A stretch of 43,986 nt of DNA from Bacillota bacterium (GTDB lineage: Bacteria > Bacillota > Clostridia > Oscillospirales > Acutalibacteraceae). Shown here in pieces: positions 33,270 through 41,988 of the stretch. Within the stretch, counting starts at the first letter, position 1. Each line of letters opens with the position of its first letter. The stretch lies in NCBI GenBank assembly GCA_022706685.1, contig JAKJCA010000021.1, positions 1-43,986 of the forward strand. The letters are read 5' to 3'. Below the pieces are notes generated by a model, which ran no database searches, was not told where the DNA came from, and was given only the letters and a program-made list of their open reading frames with translations. A program made the translations under genes and the position numbers.

Positions 33270-34628
33270 TTGAGGATCTCCGTCATTATCCCGGCTTACA
33301 ACGCCGGCAGGACTTTGGGCGAAACGCTCGACAGCGTGCTGGGGCAGGCTTTTACGGGCGGCATCGAAATCATCGTCGCGGACGACGGTTCCACCGACGA
33401 TACGGCGGCAATCGCGCGCCGTTACGCCGCCGAATGCTCAAAAAGGCCGGATATCACGCTGAAATACCTGTACGGCGAGAACGCCGGCGTTTCCGCCGCG
33501 CGCAACAGGGGCCTTGAAAACGCGTCCGGCGAGTTCGTCGTGTTCCTCGACGCGGACGACCGCTACGCCCCGGGCGCGCTCGAGGCCTTCTGCGCGGCGC
33601 TCGAGGCGACGGGCGCCGACGTGGCCGTCGGCCGGCTGAAAGTGTTCGGCGACGTGGAGGAGGCATTTAACCCATACGCGGACGCCCTCGCAGGGGAAAG
33701 CCGAATCGACTGCTTCGACAAACGCCTGCTGTGGAACTTCCTGATCGGCAACAAATGCTACCGCCGCAGGCCGCTCGCCGAGTCGGGCGTATCGTTCCGC
33801 CCTCTGCGCTATGCGGAGGACGGCGCGTTTTTTATGGAATATGTCTACACCTTTCCGGTTGTTACCGGCGCGGCCGGTTCCTGCTACGAATACCGCCGCA
33901 TGAGTTTCGAGCAGGGCGCGTCGGTCAGCCAGAGCGTCGACGCGCGGCTGGCCGCCGACTTCATCGCCTCCATGTCCGCCATACGCGCCGCGGCGGAGGC
34001 GGCGCTCGCGCGGCGCGAGGCCTCATGCGGCCGGGAGGCATATCTGCAGGAGATTGTTTATAAGAGCGATTTTGTGCTCGTCAACCAGTTCTACCGCCTG
34101 CTCTGGCGAGCCGACGAGAACTGCCTTGCCCTGGTAAAAACCATCCACGAATCCCTGCAGGAGGAAATGACGCCCGAGACGGCTGCACGCTGGCGGGCGG
34201 CGAACAGCGACCTGCCGGATTTGATATTCGACAAAAAGGAGATCGCCGCTCGGCCGCTGGTTTCCGTCATCCTTGCCTGCGCGCCGGGTCCGCGCGCCGC
34301 CGAAACGGCGGTATCGATTTTCAGGCAGTCGATGCCGCTGTTCGAACTGCTTATTCCGGCCGGGTATCTCGCCGAAGGCGTGATACCGCCGCCTTTTGAC
34401 CGGTGCAAGAACATCGTTCCGGTCGAAGGGAAGCCCTTCCTGCGCGAAGCGCGCAAAAAGGCCAAATCCAAACGCAAAGTCGTCATATCAAAACCCCTGC
34501 GCGCCGACAGCCGGATGCTGCGCTACCTGCTCAGGCTCAAAGTCCCCGGCCCGGTCAAAGACGCGTTTTTTTCCCCGATGTTCAAGCTGCTGGCTTTTAT
34601 GCTCCGGTTGAGGGGACGTGCGGGATGA
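33270..34628 (+). CDS. GT2 glycosyltransferase with degenerate C-terminal second GT-A segment
   Basis: The start is TTG 33270, with GGAGG (33260-33264) five bases upstream. The alternative TTG 33252 lacks a site. The 452-residue product has a complete N-terminal GT-A domain: RISVIIPAYNAG, VADDGSTDDT, FLDADDRYAPG (DXD) and YAEDGAFFMEY. After about residue 320 a second, shortened GT-A-like start appears (RPLVSVILACAPGP...) without DXD. This layout equals the N-terminal two-thirds of the 944-residue protein encoded opposite. Its stop overlaps the start of the polymerase gene (ATGA), so the pair acts as a split version of that enzyme. Confidence 0.88.
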   Translation: MRISVIIPAYNAGRTLGETLDSVLGQAFTGGIEIIVADDGSTDDTAAIARRYAAECSKRPDITLKYLYGENAGVSAARNRGLENASGEFVVFLDADDRYAPGALEAFCAALEATGADVAVGRLKVFGDVEEAFNPYADALAGESRIDCFDKRLLWNFLIGNKCYRRRPLAESGVSFRPLRYAEDGAFFMEYVYTFPVVTGAAGSCYEYRRMSFEQGASVSQSVDARLAADFIASMSAIRAAAEAALARREASCGREAYLQEIVYKSDFVLVNQFYRLLWRADENCLALVKTIHESLQEEMTPETAARWRAANSDLPDLIFDKKEIAARPLVSVILACAPGPRAAETAVSIFRQSMPLFELLIPAGYLAEGVIPPPFDRCKNIVPVEGKPFLREARKKAKSKRKVVISKPLRADSRMLRYLLRLKVPGPVKDAFFSPMFKLLAFMLRLRGRAG

Positions 34629-35785
34629 AAGAGTTTTTTTACCGCTTGTACGCCTTATGTTTCCGTCTGGCCCGCCTGTTTCCCGTCCGTGCGGATCGGG
34701 TGAGCCTGATATCGCCCCACAACGCCGCCTTTACCGACTCGCTGGGCGAAATCAAAACGCTGTTGGAGCAAAGCGGCGCTTACCGCATCAACCTGATATC
34801 GCGGCGGGACCTCGCCTTTGTCAATGAAAACACCTTTACAGGCATGCTGCGTTCCGTTTTCTCATCCCTTGGTTTTTTCACCCTTAAAGCATACCGCTTG
34901 GCGACCTCGAAATACGTCTTCCTCAACGACAACTTCATGCCGATGGCGCGGCTGAATTTCAGCAGGCAGGCCGTTGTGACCCAATTATGGCATGCCGAAG
35001 GCGCCTTCAAGCGTTTTGGCATGGCGCTCGACCTGCCGCAGGAAACGGCCGCTCGCTTGCGGCAGTGCAACGAGCGGCTGACGTGCGCCGTTTGTTCCTC
35101 GCCCGGCGTGGTCGACGTCTACGCCGAGGCGTTCGGCCTACCACGCGAAAGGGTGCTGCCGCTGGGTTCGCCCCGGACCGACTTCTTTTTCAGGGAGCAC
35201 GACCTGAAGAGCCTGCGCGAAAAACTCGACGACGCCTATCCCGCCTGCCGGGGCAAAGCGCTCATCCTCTACGCGCCGACGTTCCGCGACGATCCCGGGC
35301 AGGACAAACGGCTGCCGGGCAGTTTCGATTTTGCCACGTTCAAAGCGCGCTACGGCGGACGCTACGAACTGCTGGCACGCCTGCACCCGCAGGTGCACGC
35401 ATCCGGCGGCTTTCCCGCGGGGGTGACGGACGTCACGTCCTGGCCCCATGTCGGCGAGCTTGTGCTGCTGTGCGACTTGCTTATCACCGACTATTCGTCC
35501 ATCTGCATGGATTTTGCGCTGCTCCGCAAGCCGTGCGTATTCTACGCGTACGACCTTGAGGCGTACACGGCCCGGCGCAACTTCTATTACGAATACAAAG
35601 ACTATGTCCCCGGCGCCGTGGCGGAAACGTTCGCGCAGCTGCTCGACGCTCTGGAGGACCCTTCCGGCTACGCGGAAAAACTCGAACGGTTCCGGGCGTT
35701 CAACTTCGGCAATCCCGACGGCCGCGCCGCAAGGCGCGTGCTCGACACCGTCATGGCGCAAGGCGCGTTTCAGCCGCCGAGATAA
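34625..35785 (+). CDS. CDP-glycerol/CDP-ribitol phosphotransferase family polymerase
   Basis: The 386-residue product belongs to the TagF/TarL/TarK family, which adds glycerol- or ribitol-phosphate from the CDP form to a wall teichoic acid chain at the inner membrane face. Seen: LISPHNAAF near the start, TQLWHAEGAFKRFG (general-base His), LGSPRTDFF, LYAPTFRDD (phosphate-binding), LLITDYSSICMDFALL and YEYKDYVPG. Since tarIJ lie upstream, ribitol-phosphate is the likely unit. The ATG overlaps the stop of the GT2 gene. Its 3' end overlaps the opposing gene by 16 bases. Confidence 0.9.
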   Translation: MKEFFYRLYALCFRLARLFPVRADRVSLISPHNAAFTDSLGEIKTLLEQSGAYRINLISRRDLAFVNENTFTGMLRSVFSSLGFFTLKAYRLATSKYVFLNDNFMPMARLNFSRQAVVTQLWHAEGAFKRFGMALDLPQETAARLRQCNERLTCAVCSSPGVVDVYAEAFGLPRERVLPLGSPRTDFFFREHDLKSLREKLDDAYPACRGKALILYAPTFRDDPGQDKRLPGSFDFATFKARYGGRYELLARLHPQVHASGGFPAGVTDVTSWPHVGELVLLCDLLITDYSSICMDFALLRKPCVFYAYDLEAYTARRNFYYEYKDYVPGAVAETFAQLLDALEDPSGYAEKLERFRAFNFGNPDGRAARRVLDTVMAQGAFQPPR

Positions 35786-38604
35786 CCCCGAATCAATTCG
35801 GCGAACCGTTGCGTGGCCCTTCCGTCGCAGGCGTCCAGCTGGCTTTCACGGAAGGCCTTTATTTTTTCCACGGGCGGTTCGGCGACGGTCCGGCGGACCG
35901 TGTCGAGCAGGAGCGCCGAGTCCTTCACCGCCGGACCCGGCAGATCTTCCGGGTAGCGCAAATAGAAGTCCCGCTCGAACATCTCGAAGTCGGGGCAGAA
36001 GAAGACGACGGGCCGTCCGAGCAGCACCGCCTCGTACATGATGGAGGAGTAATCGGTAATCAGCGCGGCCGACGCGGCGAGCAGCTCGAAAGAGTTCTCG
36101 CCGTTGTAACTTTTAATGTTCGGGTACAGTTTCCCTCCGAGCAGGTCCTCGGTCATAGCGGGATGGCTCTTGATGATAAAGACCTCGTCGGGCCCCAGTT
36201 GCGCGGACAGCGCCTCGAAATCAATCAGCGGCGCGAGTTCGACCTTGACGCCGTTGAGTTCGCGGAAGGTCGGCATATAGGCGTAAATCGTCTTTTGGGT
36301 CAGTTTCGGGTGCTTGGCAAAAAAGCTTTCCGCCAGGTGTTCCCTGCCTCCGGGCGCGACCAGTTCGTCGGTCCGCGGGATGCCGAAGGGGAGAATTTTT
36401 TCCTTCTCGACGCCGAAGGCGTGCACAAAATACTGCCGCACGTTCTCCGAACTGACGGCCACGGCGTCGTAACGCGCGTGCGTGTTCAGCTCTTCCAGAT
36501 GCGTCAGCTGCGTCGGCGCGCTCAGGCTCCAGCGCTTGAAAGCCCCGCAGCCGTGCCAAAGCTGCACGACTTTCTGTTCGTCGCGCAGCCGCACGGCGCG
36601 CAGATAGCGCAGGTAGTCGTCCGTGACGATTACTTTGCTCGTCAGCAGGTAATAGTATATTTTCGGTTTCACGCGCGCGGGGTGGGGGAGTTTCATCGCG
36701 AATACTTTTTTATCCGCGTCGAGCGCGTCATAGACGCATTTCATGTTTTCAATCAGTTCCCCGTCGGAGCGTATGGTGTAGAAAAATACGCGGTTTTTCA
36801 ACTTCATGCGGCCGAAAAGCGCCCGAAGGGCCAGGTTGGTTCTTTCGAGCGCGATTTTTTTCGCGTGCTTCAGCCGCGCGACCACCGCCGCCGCCGCCTT
36901 CACCGCGGTGACGCGGGTAAAATAGTAAAGCCGCACATGGCACAGGTAATCCGCCGCGGCAGCGGGCAGTTTGCTGCTGCGGGAACGGATCAGGTCGAGG
37001 AACTCCGCCTCCGTCATATCGAGGTAAATTCCGGCCGCTTTCAGTTTGACGAAGGTCGAATGTTGATAGATTTTGTACATGTCCATTACGGGGTCGTCGG
37101 AAAAACGGAACTTAATGCCGCGCAGATGCTGCGTCCGCAGGAGTTTGTTGGAGGAATACAGGTCCGTCACATACGCGGGCGAATCTTCCGTGCTGGAAGC
37201 CTCTTCGTCAAAGCTGAACACCAGCGTCGAGGATTTGAACTCCTTGATTTTCCCGTCTTTGCAGCTCGACAGCGGGGAGGCGGCGAAGGCGCGCCCCGGG
37301 TCGGCTTCAAGCGCGCGCACATAACGCTGCAGAATCTTCGGGTCCGGTATCGCCCTTCGGTCCGGGAACCAGATGTATTTCCCGCGCGCCGCGTCGAGCG
37401 CGGCTGTGCGGAAAGCGCCGAGCGTTTCCCCCTCGGCAAAGGAGATGTTTCCGATATCGAACAGGCGCCCGGGCAGCAATGGCTCCAGACGCGCGTTGAG
37501 GATGATTTCAAAGGCAGGCATATACTGGCGGTAGATCGCGTCGAGTTGCCGCTCGAGCGCGGCCGCGCCGTCGGCTTCGAAAACCGCCACGGTGACCAGC
37601 GGCCGGCGGTTCATCTCCGCTTTGGAATCGATCAGCCGCCCGTTGCGGAAGATGTCGGGGTTCGGGCGTATCAGGCGGGTTTTCGCGTTGTCGGAAAGGA
37701 AATCGATCAGGCTGTTAATGACCTTGCAGACCGCGGCGATATCTTTATCATTCATCAGGTGCATGCGCCGGTAGTAGCGGTAGAGCAGCACGGTGATTTC
37801 TTTGAGCAGGAGTTCGTCGGTATAGGCCTTTTTTTCCCTGGCGGCTTCGGCCGCGAAGAAAGGCGAGGCCGCCCGTTCGATCTCGCGGTTGAACGCTTTG
37901 ACAGCGGCATCGTAGACTTCGGCGTACCCCTTGAGGTAATCGTACAAATCGTCGAGGGTGCCCGGCTGCGCGTCGAGCGGCCGCGAGCGCATTTTGGCGA
38001 ACCCTTTGCGGGCGCAGGCGATTTTCTCCGCCTGCATGGCGAAAACGAGCGAAAAAGCGGCGTCCTGCGCCACGCCGTATTCCGGGACCTTCAAACCGAG
38101 CTCCGATATTCTCGCGCGCAGAAAGATTTTGTTGGTCAGCGAGGGGTTCCAAAGCAATTCGGTGTTGAAACGGCCGGTCAGCCGTTCGGCGGAAAGCCGG
38201 CTCGCCGATTCAAAGAACACCGTCGAAAAGACGTCAAAACTCAGCATGCGTCCGACAGCCATCGGCGCGCCGAACCGTTCGGCCGTTTCCAGCATCGCGC
38301 GCAGATAACCCGGCGTGTACAGGTCGTCCCCCTCAAGGAAGGCGACGTATTTCCCTCCGGCACGTTCCAAGCCCGCGTTGCGCATGGCCGCGAGGCTCGC
38401 GTCCCGCAGGGCGACGCTCACGGCGTTGGGATGTTTGGTGCAGTAGGCGGCGATGATCGCGGGCGTCGAATCGGCGGAACCGCCGTCGACGAGGATGACC
38501 TCGAGTCCCCGAACTTTCTGCCGGCCGAGGGAGTCGAGCGTCTCGGGCAGGTACGCTTCGGTGTCGCGCGCGGTGATAATCACGCTGATGGGAATGTCCG
38601 CCAA
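35770..38604 (-). CDS. Fused GT2 - degenerate GT - CDP-polyol phosphotransferase (teichoic acid polymerase)
   Basis: The 944-residue product starts at TTG 38604 behind AAGGAGGAG. Order: active-looking GT-A domain (about 5-230; PISVIITARDTE, VDGGSADST, FLEGDDLYTPG), a second GT-A-like segment lacking a clear DXD (about 330-460; RRPLVTVAVFE), a basic helical linker, and a C-terminal TagF/TarL-type domain (about 600-944; VVQLWHGCGAFKRW, YMPTFREL, LITDYSSIMYEAVLLG). It resembles bifunctional polymerases that add both a sugar and a polyol-phosphate. The same domain order is split over the two convergent plus-strand genes, so these are likely paralogues after duplication and fusion or fission. Confidence 0.9.
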   Translation of the reverse strand: MADIPISVIITARDTEAYLPETLDSLGRQKVRGLEVILVDGGSADSTPAIIAAYCTKHPNAVSVALRDASLAAMRNAGLERAGGKYVAFLEGDDLYTPGYLRAMLETAERFGAPMAVGRMLSFDVFSTVFFESASRLSAERLTGRFNTELLWNPSLTNKIFLRARISELGLKVPEYGVAQDAAFSLVFAMQAEKIACARKGFAKMRSRPLDAQPGTLDDLYDYLKGYAEVYDAAVKAFNREIERAASPFFAAEAAREKKAYTDELLLKEITVLLYRYYRRMHLMNDKDIAAVCKVINSLIDFLSDNAKTRLIRPNPDIFRNGRLIDSKAEMNRRPLVTVAVFEADGAAALERQLDAIYRQYMPAFEIILNARLEPLLPGRLFDIGNISFAEGETLGAFRTAALDAARGKYIWFPDRRAIPDPKILQRYVRALEADPGRAFAASPLSSCKDGKIKEFKSSTLVFSFDEEASSTEDSPAYVTDLYSSNKLLRTQHLRGIKFRFSDDPVMDMYKIYQHSTFVKLKAAGIYLDMTEAEFLDLIRSRSSKLPAAAADYLCHVRLYYFTRVTAVKAAAAVVARLKHAKKIALERTNLALRALFGRMKLKNRVFFYTIRSDGELIENMKCVYDALDADKKVFAMKLPHPARVKPKIYYYLLTSKVIVTDDYLRYLRAVRLRDEQKVVQLWHGCGAFKRWSLSAPTQLTHLEELNTHARYDAVAVSSENVRQYFVHAFGVEKEKILPFGIPRTDELVAPGGREHLAESFFAKHPKLTQKTIYAYMPTFRELNGVKVELAPLIDFEALSAQLGPDEVFIIKSHPAMTEDLLGGKLYPNIKSYNGENSFELLAASAALITDYSSIMYEAVLLGRPVVFFCPDFEMFERDFYLRYPEDLPGPAVKDSALLLDTVRRTVAEPPVEKIKAFRESQLDACDGRATQRFAELIRGYLGG

Positions 38605-38655
38605 CGCCGCTCCTCCTTATGATTGATTCGGGTTTTAAGGCATTTGTATACTTTT

Positions 38656-38684
38656 ATTGTATTATATTTCCTCCCGTTAAGCAA
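38656..38684 (-). promoter_or_regulatory. Promoter of the fused polymerase gene
   Basis: On the minus strand TTGCTT (38684-38679), 17-base spacer, TACAAT (38661-38656), about 50 bases before the TTG start. An overlapping TATAAT at 38666-38661 is an alternative -10. Confidence 0.65.
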
Positions 38685-38729
38685 TAACGAGCAGCCGTTT
38701 GCCCTTCGATCCGCCGCCGGATATAAGAC

Positions 38730-38758
38730 ACCGCCCGGTTGCCCGAGCGGTATTTTTT
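38730..38758 (+). terminator. Terminator-like hairpin with plus-strand T run
   Basis: Arms ACCGCCCGG (38730-38738) and CCGAGCGGT (38743-38751) with one C-A mismatch, then TATTTTTTG. On the minus strand the stem closes fully (U-G pair, GCAA loop) but has no following U run. So it can stop plus-strand transcripts and may also weakly end the GH76 transcript. Confidence 0.6.
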
Positions 38759-38771
38759 GATTTGTGTTTTT

Positions 38772-40070
38772 TTAGCCTGCCGGCCGATGATACCACGCCA
38801 GCGTCGCGTACACCGTGGCGTTCGCGCCGGCATCGAGCACCCATTGCTCCTTCGGGTTTTTATCGCCCCAGCCGTCGATCCAGTCGTCGGGCAGGCAGCG
38901 CGCGCTGAAAGGCGGGGAGCCGTCCGACAGGTAATGCTCGTAAGCGTAGTCGATGGCATCCTGCATGTGGCCGATGTAGACGGCGGCCTGCGCGTCGTAA
39001 GGTGCGAGCGCGGTGAAGCCGTTGAGCAGGATGGAATGAAACCACACGTTCCCCGCCGGATAGTCTTTCACGCCCGCCGCGCTGTCGCGCGCAAAGTAGG
39101 CGTCGGCGCTTTTCGCCCAGTATTTCGCGCAGTCGAGATAGGCGCTGTCGCCCGTCGCTCGGTAGAGTTCGACGGCGCCCGTGATCGGGGAGCCGCTGTT
39201 GTAGGAATAGGGCGGCCCGGCGGGATGGGCGACGCCCGTGATGTTGTTGCCGGCGTCTTTTTCAAACACCATCAGGTCGTGGAAAACGCCGTCGCTACGC
39301 ACCAGCGTCTGCAGGAAACGGTAGGCCATCACCGCGTGGCTGAGGTATCGTTCCTCGCCCGTCAGGCGCGCCAGGGCGGCCATCAACTGAACCGCCGGCC
39401 CGTTGGAGCAAACGTGCAGCGCTTCGTGCCGGTCGTCCCAGTAAAAGCCGCCCAGCGGCTCGGAAGGGTCCAGCGCCCAGCCTTTGTCGATGAACATGCG
39501 CGGGTCCAGTTCGACAAAGGCGTCCGCGATCAGGTAATCGGCGATTTCGCGCGCCAGATCGAGGTATTTCCGCTCGCCCGTCAACTCGTAAAGGCCGGTC
39601 AGGTCGCGCGCCAGCCACATGTTGTCGTCGTAGGCGACGCCCTGCGTTGCGCCGTCTTTGCAAAAAGCGCGCGTATAGGAGTACCCGTCGAAGCGCCCGT
39701 CCGGCTCGCGGCGGAAATAACGCAGACCCTCGACCACCTCCTCGCAGCGCGGCAGGTACGCTTTGTCGAGCAGGGCCATTTTGTAGGTCAGCTGAAGCAG
39801 CCCGCCGTAACCCCAGTTGGACTCGATATCTTTGTGCGGCCGGTTTGTCAGCACCTTGACGCCCTCGAACCAGTAGGCGCCGAGGTAATCCTCCGTCAGC
39901 AGCCGCGCGCGGAAAAGGTCTTTTTCGTAAGCAGGCAGCGCGGCCGAACCGCCGTCCTCTTTCAGCCGCGGTTGAAAGAACGTTCCGCCCGACAGCATGG
40001 AGAAAAGCTGCGCGGCGATGAGCAGACAGGGCAGGACCGTCCTGGAAACGTTTCTGAAAAAATCTCTCAT
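38772..40070 (-). CDS. Secreted glycoside hydrolase family 76 (alpha-1,6-mannanase-like)
   Basis: The 432-residue product has a signal peptide (about 1-28), then the GH76 alpha/alpha-barrel: SNWGYGGLLQLTYKMAL, the catalytic Asp pair in VAYDDNMWLA (near 150), GGFYWDD and the conserved HVCSNGPAVQLMAAL. GH76 enzymes cut alpha-1,6-mannosyl linkages in fungal or bacterial glycans. It could also act on host or self wall glycans. The ATG has GGGAGG upstream. It follows the beta-helix gene by 59 bases that contain a heptad repeat. Confidence 0.88.
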   Translation of the reverse strand: MRDFFRNVSRTVLPCLLIAAQLFSMLSGGTFFQPRLKEDGGSAALPAYEKDLFRARLLTEDYLGAYWFEGVKVLTNRPHKDIESNWGYGGLLQLTYKMALLDKAYLPRCEEVVEGLRYFRREPDGRFDGYSYTRAFCKDGATQGVAYDDNMWLARDLTGLYELTGERKYLDLAREIADYLIADAFVELDPRMFIDKGWALDPSEPLGGFYWDDRHEALHVCSNGPAVQLMAALARLTGEERYLSHAVMAYRFLQTLVRSDGVFHDLMVFEKDAGNNITGVAHPAGPPYSYNSGSPITGAVELYRATGDSAYLDCAKYWAKSADAYFARDSAAGVKDYPAGNVWFHSILLNGFTALAPYDAQAAVYIGHMQDAIDYAYEHYLSDGSPPFSARCLPDDWIDGWGDKNPKEQWVLDAGANATVYATLAWYHRPAG

Positions 40071-40096
40071 CTGAACCTCCCGTATCCGTCTATTCT

Positions 40097-40131
40097 TCTG
40101 CTGTCTGCCGTCTGAACTCTGAAATCTGTTT
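40097..40131. repeat. Heptanucleotide tandem repeat TCTGNNN, five copies
   Basis: TCTG occurs at 40097, 40104, 40111, 40118 and 40125, an exact seven-base period. On the minus (coding) strand this reads as CAGA every seven bases between the stop of the beta-helix gene and the ribosome site of the GH76 gene. It resembles the short tandemly repeated heptamers known from cyanobacteria. Confidence 0.75.
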
Positions 40132-41245
40132 ACGGAATGTTTTCGTCGCCCCTGAGCGACGGCCAGAAACAGCCCGCCGCCGCGCAGTCGGCGCCAGCGT
40201 TGTCTTTGACGATGACGTCCTCGTCGTGCCCGCCCAGGTCGAGGACGTTGGCTTTCAAGCTCGCGCAGAGCATCGCGTTGTCCTTGATAACACAGCCGCG
40301 CAGCCGCTCGATGACGAAGCCGTACAGGGGGCTTTTGGGGCCCGTGCCGCCGTCGTTGGTCCCGACGCGCAAGGTATTGCCGCTGACAACCGCATTGACG
40401 CAGCGCCGCAGCCGGACGTGGCAGTTGTCCAGCTCGTCAGCGGGCGGCGTTTTGTCGAAATCGCCCGCGCCGCTGCGGTTGAAGACATTGCCCGTCACCG
40501 TAACCGTATCGCTGCGCTTGCCCGGCTGTGCCGCGAGATCCAGCGCCGGCCCGCCGCTGCGGTCGAAGTAGTTGCCCGTGATGTTGAGCGTGTTGCTGTT
40601 ACGGAAATAAAAGCCGGCCAGCCGGTTCCATTCCACCCGGTTGCCCGTCATGGTCAGCGAGGCCGCGACCTTGTCGGCAAAAATGCCCGCCCCGCCGTTG
40701 CCCGACATCCAGTTGTCAAGGATGAAACCGTCCCAGCCGTTGATATAAAGGCCGTGCCCCGTATTGAAACAAAGCATGCTGTGGCGTACGGAAAAGCACC
40801 AGATGCGGTCGAGGTGCACCCCGTCGCCGCTGAAGGAACCGACGCGGCAGTCCTCGATGGTCGTGGTGTCCTCCTCACCGCCGCCGTTGTATTCGCCGTG
40901 CCTGACCATGATGCCGTGAATACCCTCACCGAGTTGTTCGCCGGCCAGGCACAGTCCCTTGACGGTGCAGCCGAACGCGCCGGTCAGGTCGAGCATGCAG
41001 GGGACGTCCGCGCGGTTGAGCGTCAGGATACTGCCGCCGTTTCGCCCGAAAGACCAGGCGTGCGTACCCGTCAGCGCCACGCCTTTGGGCACGCGCAGCA
41101 TGCCGCAGAGATAGTTCCCGGGCGGCACGACGACCGCGCCGCCGGTTTCGCCCGCCTTGTCCAGCGCCTGCTGGATGGCTTCAGTGCAGTCCGCCGCTTT
41201 GTCGCCGACCGCGCCGAAATCCGTGATGTCGAAGACGTTGGTCAT
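40130..41245 (-). CDS. Right-handed beta-helix (pectate lyase/GH28-like) protein
   Basis: The 371-residue product begins VFDITDFGAVGDKAADCTEAIQQAL, the classic start of the pectate-lyase-3/GH28-like beta-helix superfamily. Repeated rungs of the type GNxFxxxxG follow (ITGNYFDRSGGPAL, VTGNVFNRSG, VSGNTLRVGTN). There is no signal peptide, so it is intracellular or exported another way. The frame is open to 41467, but ATG 41245 has AAAGGGGTG upstream and the family start. It is likely a polysaccharide lyase, hydrolase or epimerase, substrate unknown. It lies in the minus-strand carbohydrate cluster. Confidence 0.85.
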   Translation of the reverse strand: MTNVFDITDFGAVGDKAADCTEAIQQALDKAGETGGAVVVPPGNYLCGMLRVPKGVALTGTHAWSFGRNGGSILTLNRADVPCMLDLTGAFGCTVKGLCLAGEQLGEGIHGIMVRHGEYNGGGEEDTTTIEDCRVGSFSGDGVHLDRIWCFSVRHSMLCFNTGHGLYINGWDGFILDNWMSGNGGAGIFADKVAASLTMTGNRVEWNRLAGFYFRNSNTLNITGNYFDRSGGPALDLAAQPGKRSDTVTVTGNVFNRSGAGDFDKTPPADELDNCHVRLRRCVNAVVSGNTLRVGTNDGGTGPKSPLYGFVIERLRGCVIKDNAMLCASLKANVLDLGGHDEDVIVKDNAGADCAAAGCFWPSLRGDENIP

Positions 41246-41282
41246 TTCTATGCACACCCCTTTGAATGAACAGGCAGACAAT

Positions 41283-41972
41283 TCAAGCCAAAATACCGGG
41301 GATTTCTTTGAGTTCGCCGCAGCGGTGCCGCGCCGGCGCGGGGCTTTCGCTGTGTACCAGAACGGAAACCATGCCGCAGTTGTTGGCGCCCTCGATGTCC
41401 GCGCGCGGGTTGTCGCCGACCATATAGGCGGCCGCCGGACGTCCCGCATTTTTAAGCGCGATGTCAAAAATTTCGGGCCGCGGCTTTTCGAAGCCGACTT
41501 TCGCCGATACCGTGCAGCCGGCGAAATACCGCGCCAGGTCCAGGGCTTCGAGCGTGTCCCCCAGTTCGGGATAATTGTTGGATAATATATGGTTTTCGTA
41601 TCCCAGCGCCAGGCAGCGCTCCAGCGTTTCGCGCGTGTCGTCGAACAGTTCGTAACTCGAGGGGTCGAGAATGATTTCCCGCGCCCGTTCGGCGGCGCGC
41701 AGCGCCTCGTCGATGCCGACGCCCAGCCGGACGCACATCGCCGCGAGCGCCGCGCGGGTGTAATCCCACCAGGCTCCGCCCGTCATGTGCGGATAACTGA
41801 ACTGCGGCATGTGCCAGGTCAAGCCCGAGCGCATCAGCGGCCGCACGTCTTCGAAAGCGATGCCGTAAGGGTTTTCGCTGCCGCCCAGCGCGCGGTAGAG
41901 CGAACCGCTCCACAGATGGTTGGAGCGCACCAGAGTGCCGTCAAAATCCCAGAATATCGCTTTCTTTTTCAT
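41283..41972 (-). CDS. HAD-superfamily hydrolase
   Basis: The 229-residue product has all four HAD motifs: FWDFDGTLV with nucleophile Asp9 and Asp11, ILSNN (motif II), the Lys of GFEKPRPEIF (motif III) and VGDNPRADIEGA (motif IV). A helical cap of C1 type lies at about 15-100. It is probably a phosphatase on a sugar phosphate or similar small substrate, fitting the surrounding carbohydrate genes. It is 16 bases after the AlkZ-related gene and 37 before the beta-helix gene, so it is part of one operon. Confidence 0.9.
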   Translation of the reverse strand: MKKKAIFWDFDGTLVRSNHLWSGSLYRALGGSENPYGIAFEDVRPLMRSGLTWHMPQFSYPHMTGGAWWDYTRAALAAMCVRLGVGIDEALRAAERAREIILDPSSYELFDDTRETLERCLALGYENHILSNNYPELGDTLEALDLARYFAGCTVSAKVGFEKPRPEIFDIALKNAGRPAAAYMVGDNPRADIEGANNCGMVSVLVHSESPAPARHRCGELKEIPGILA

Positions 41973-41988
41973 CGTTCTCCGTGCTTTG

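Noticed and set aside
35809..38622. A 937-codon open frame on the plus strand opposite the fused polymerase gene
   Set aside because: It mirrors the minus-strand gene, which has clear GT2 and TagF/TarL motifs, a ribosome site and a promoter. Long antisense frames arise here from strong third-position G+C bias. The plus frame shows no domain.
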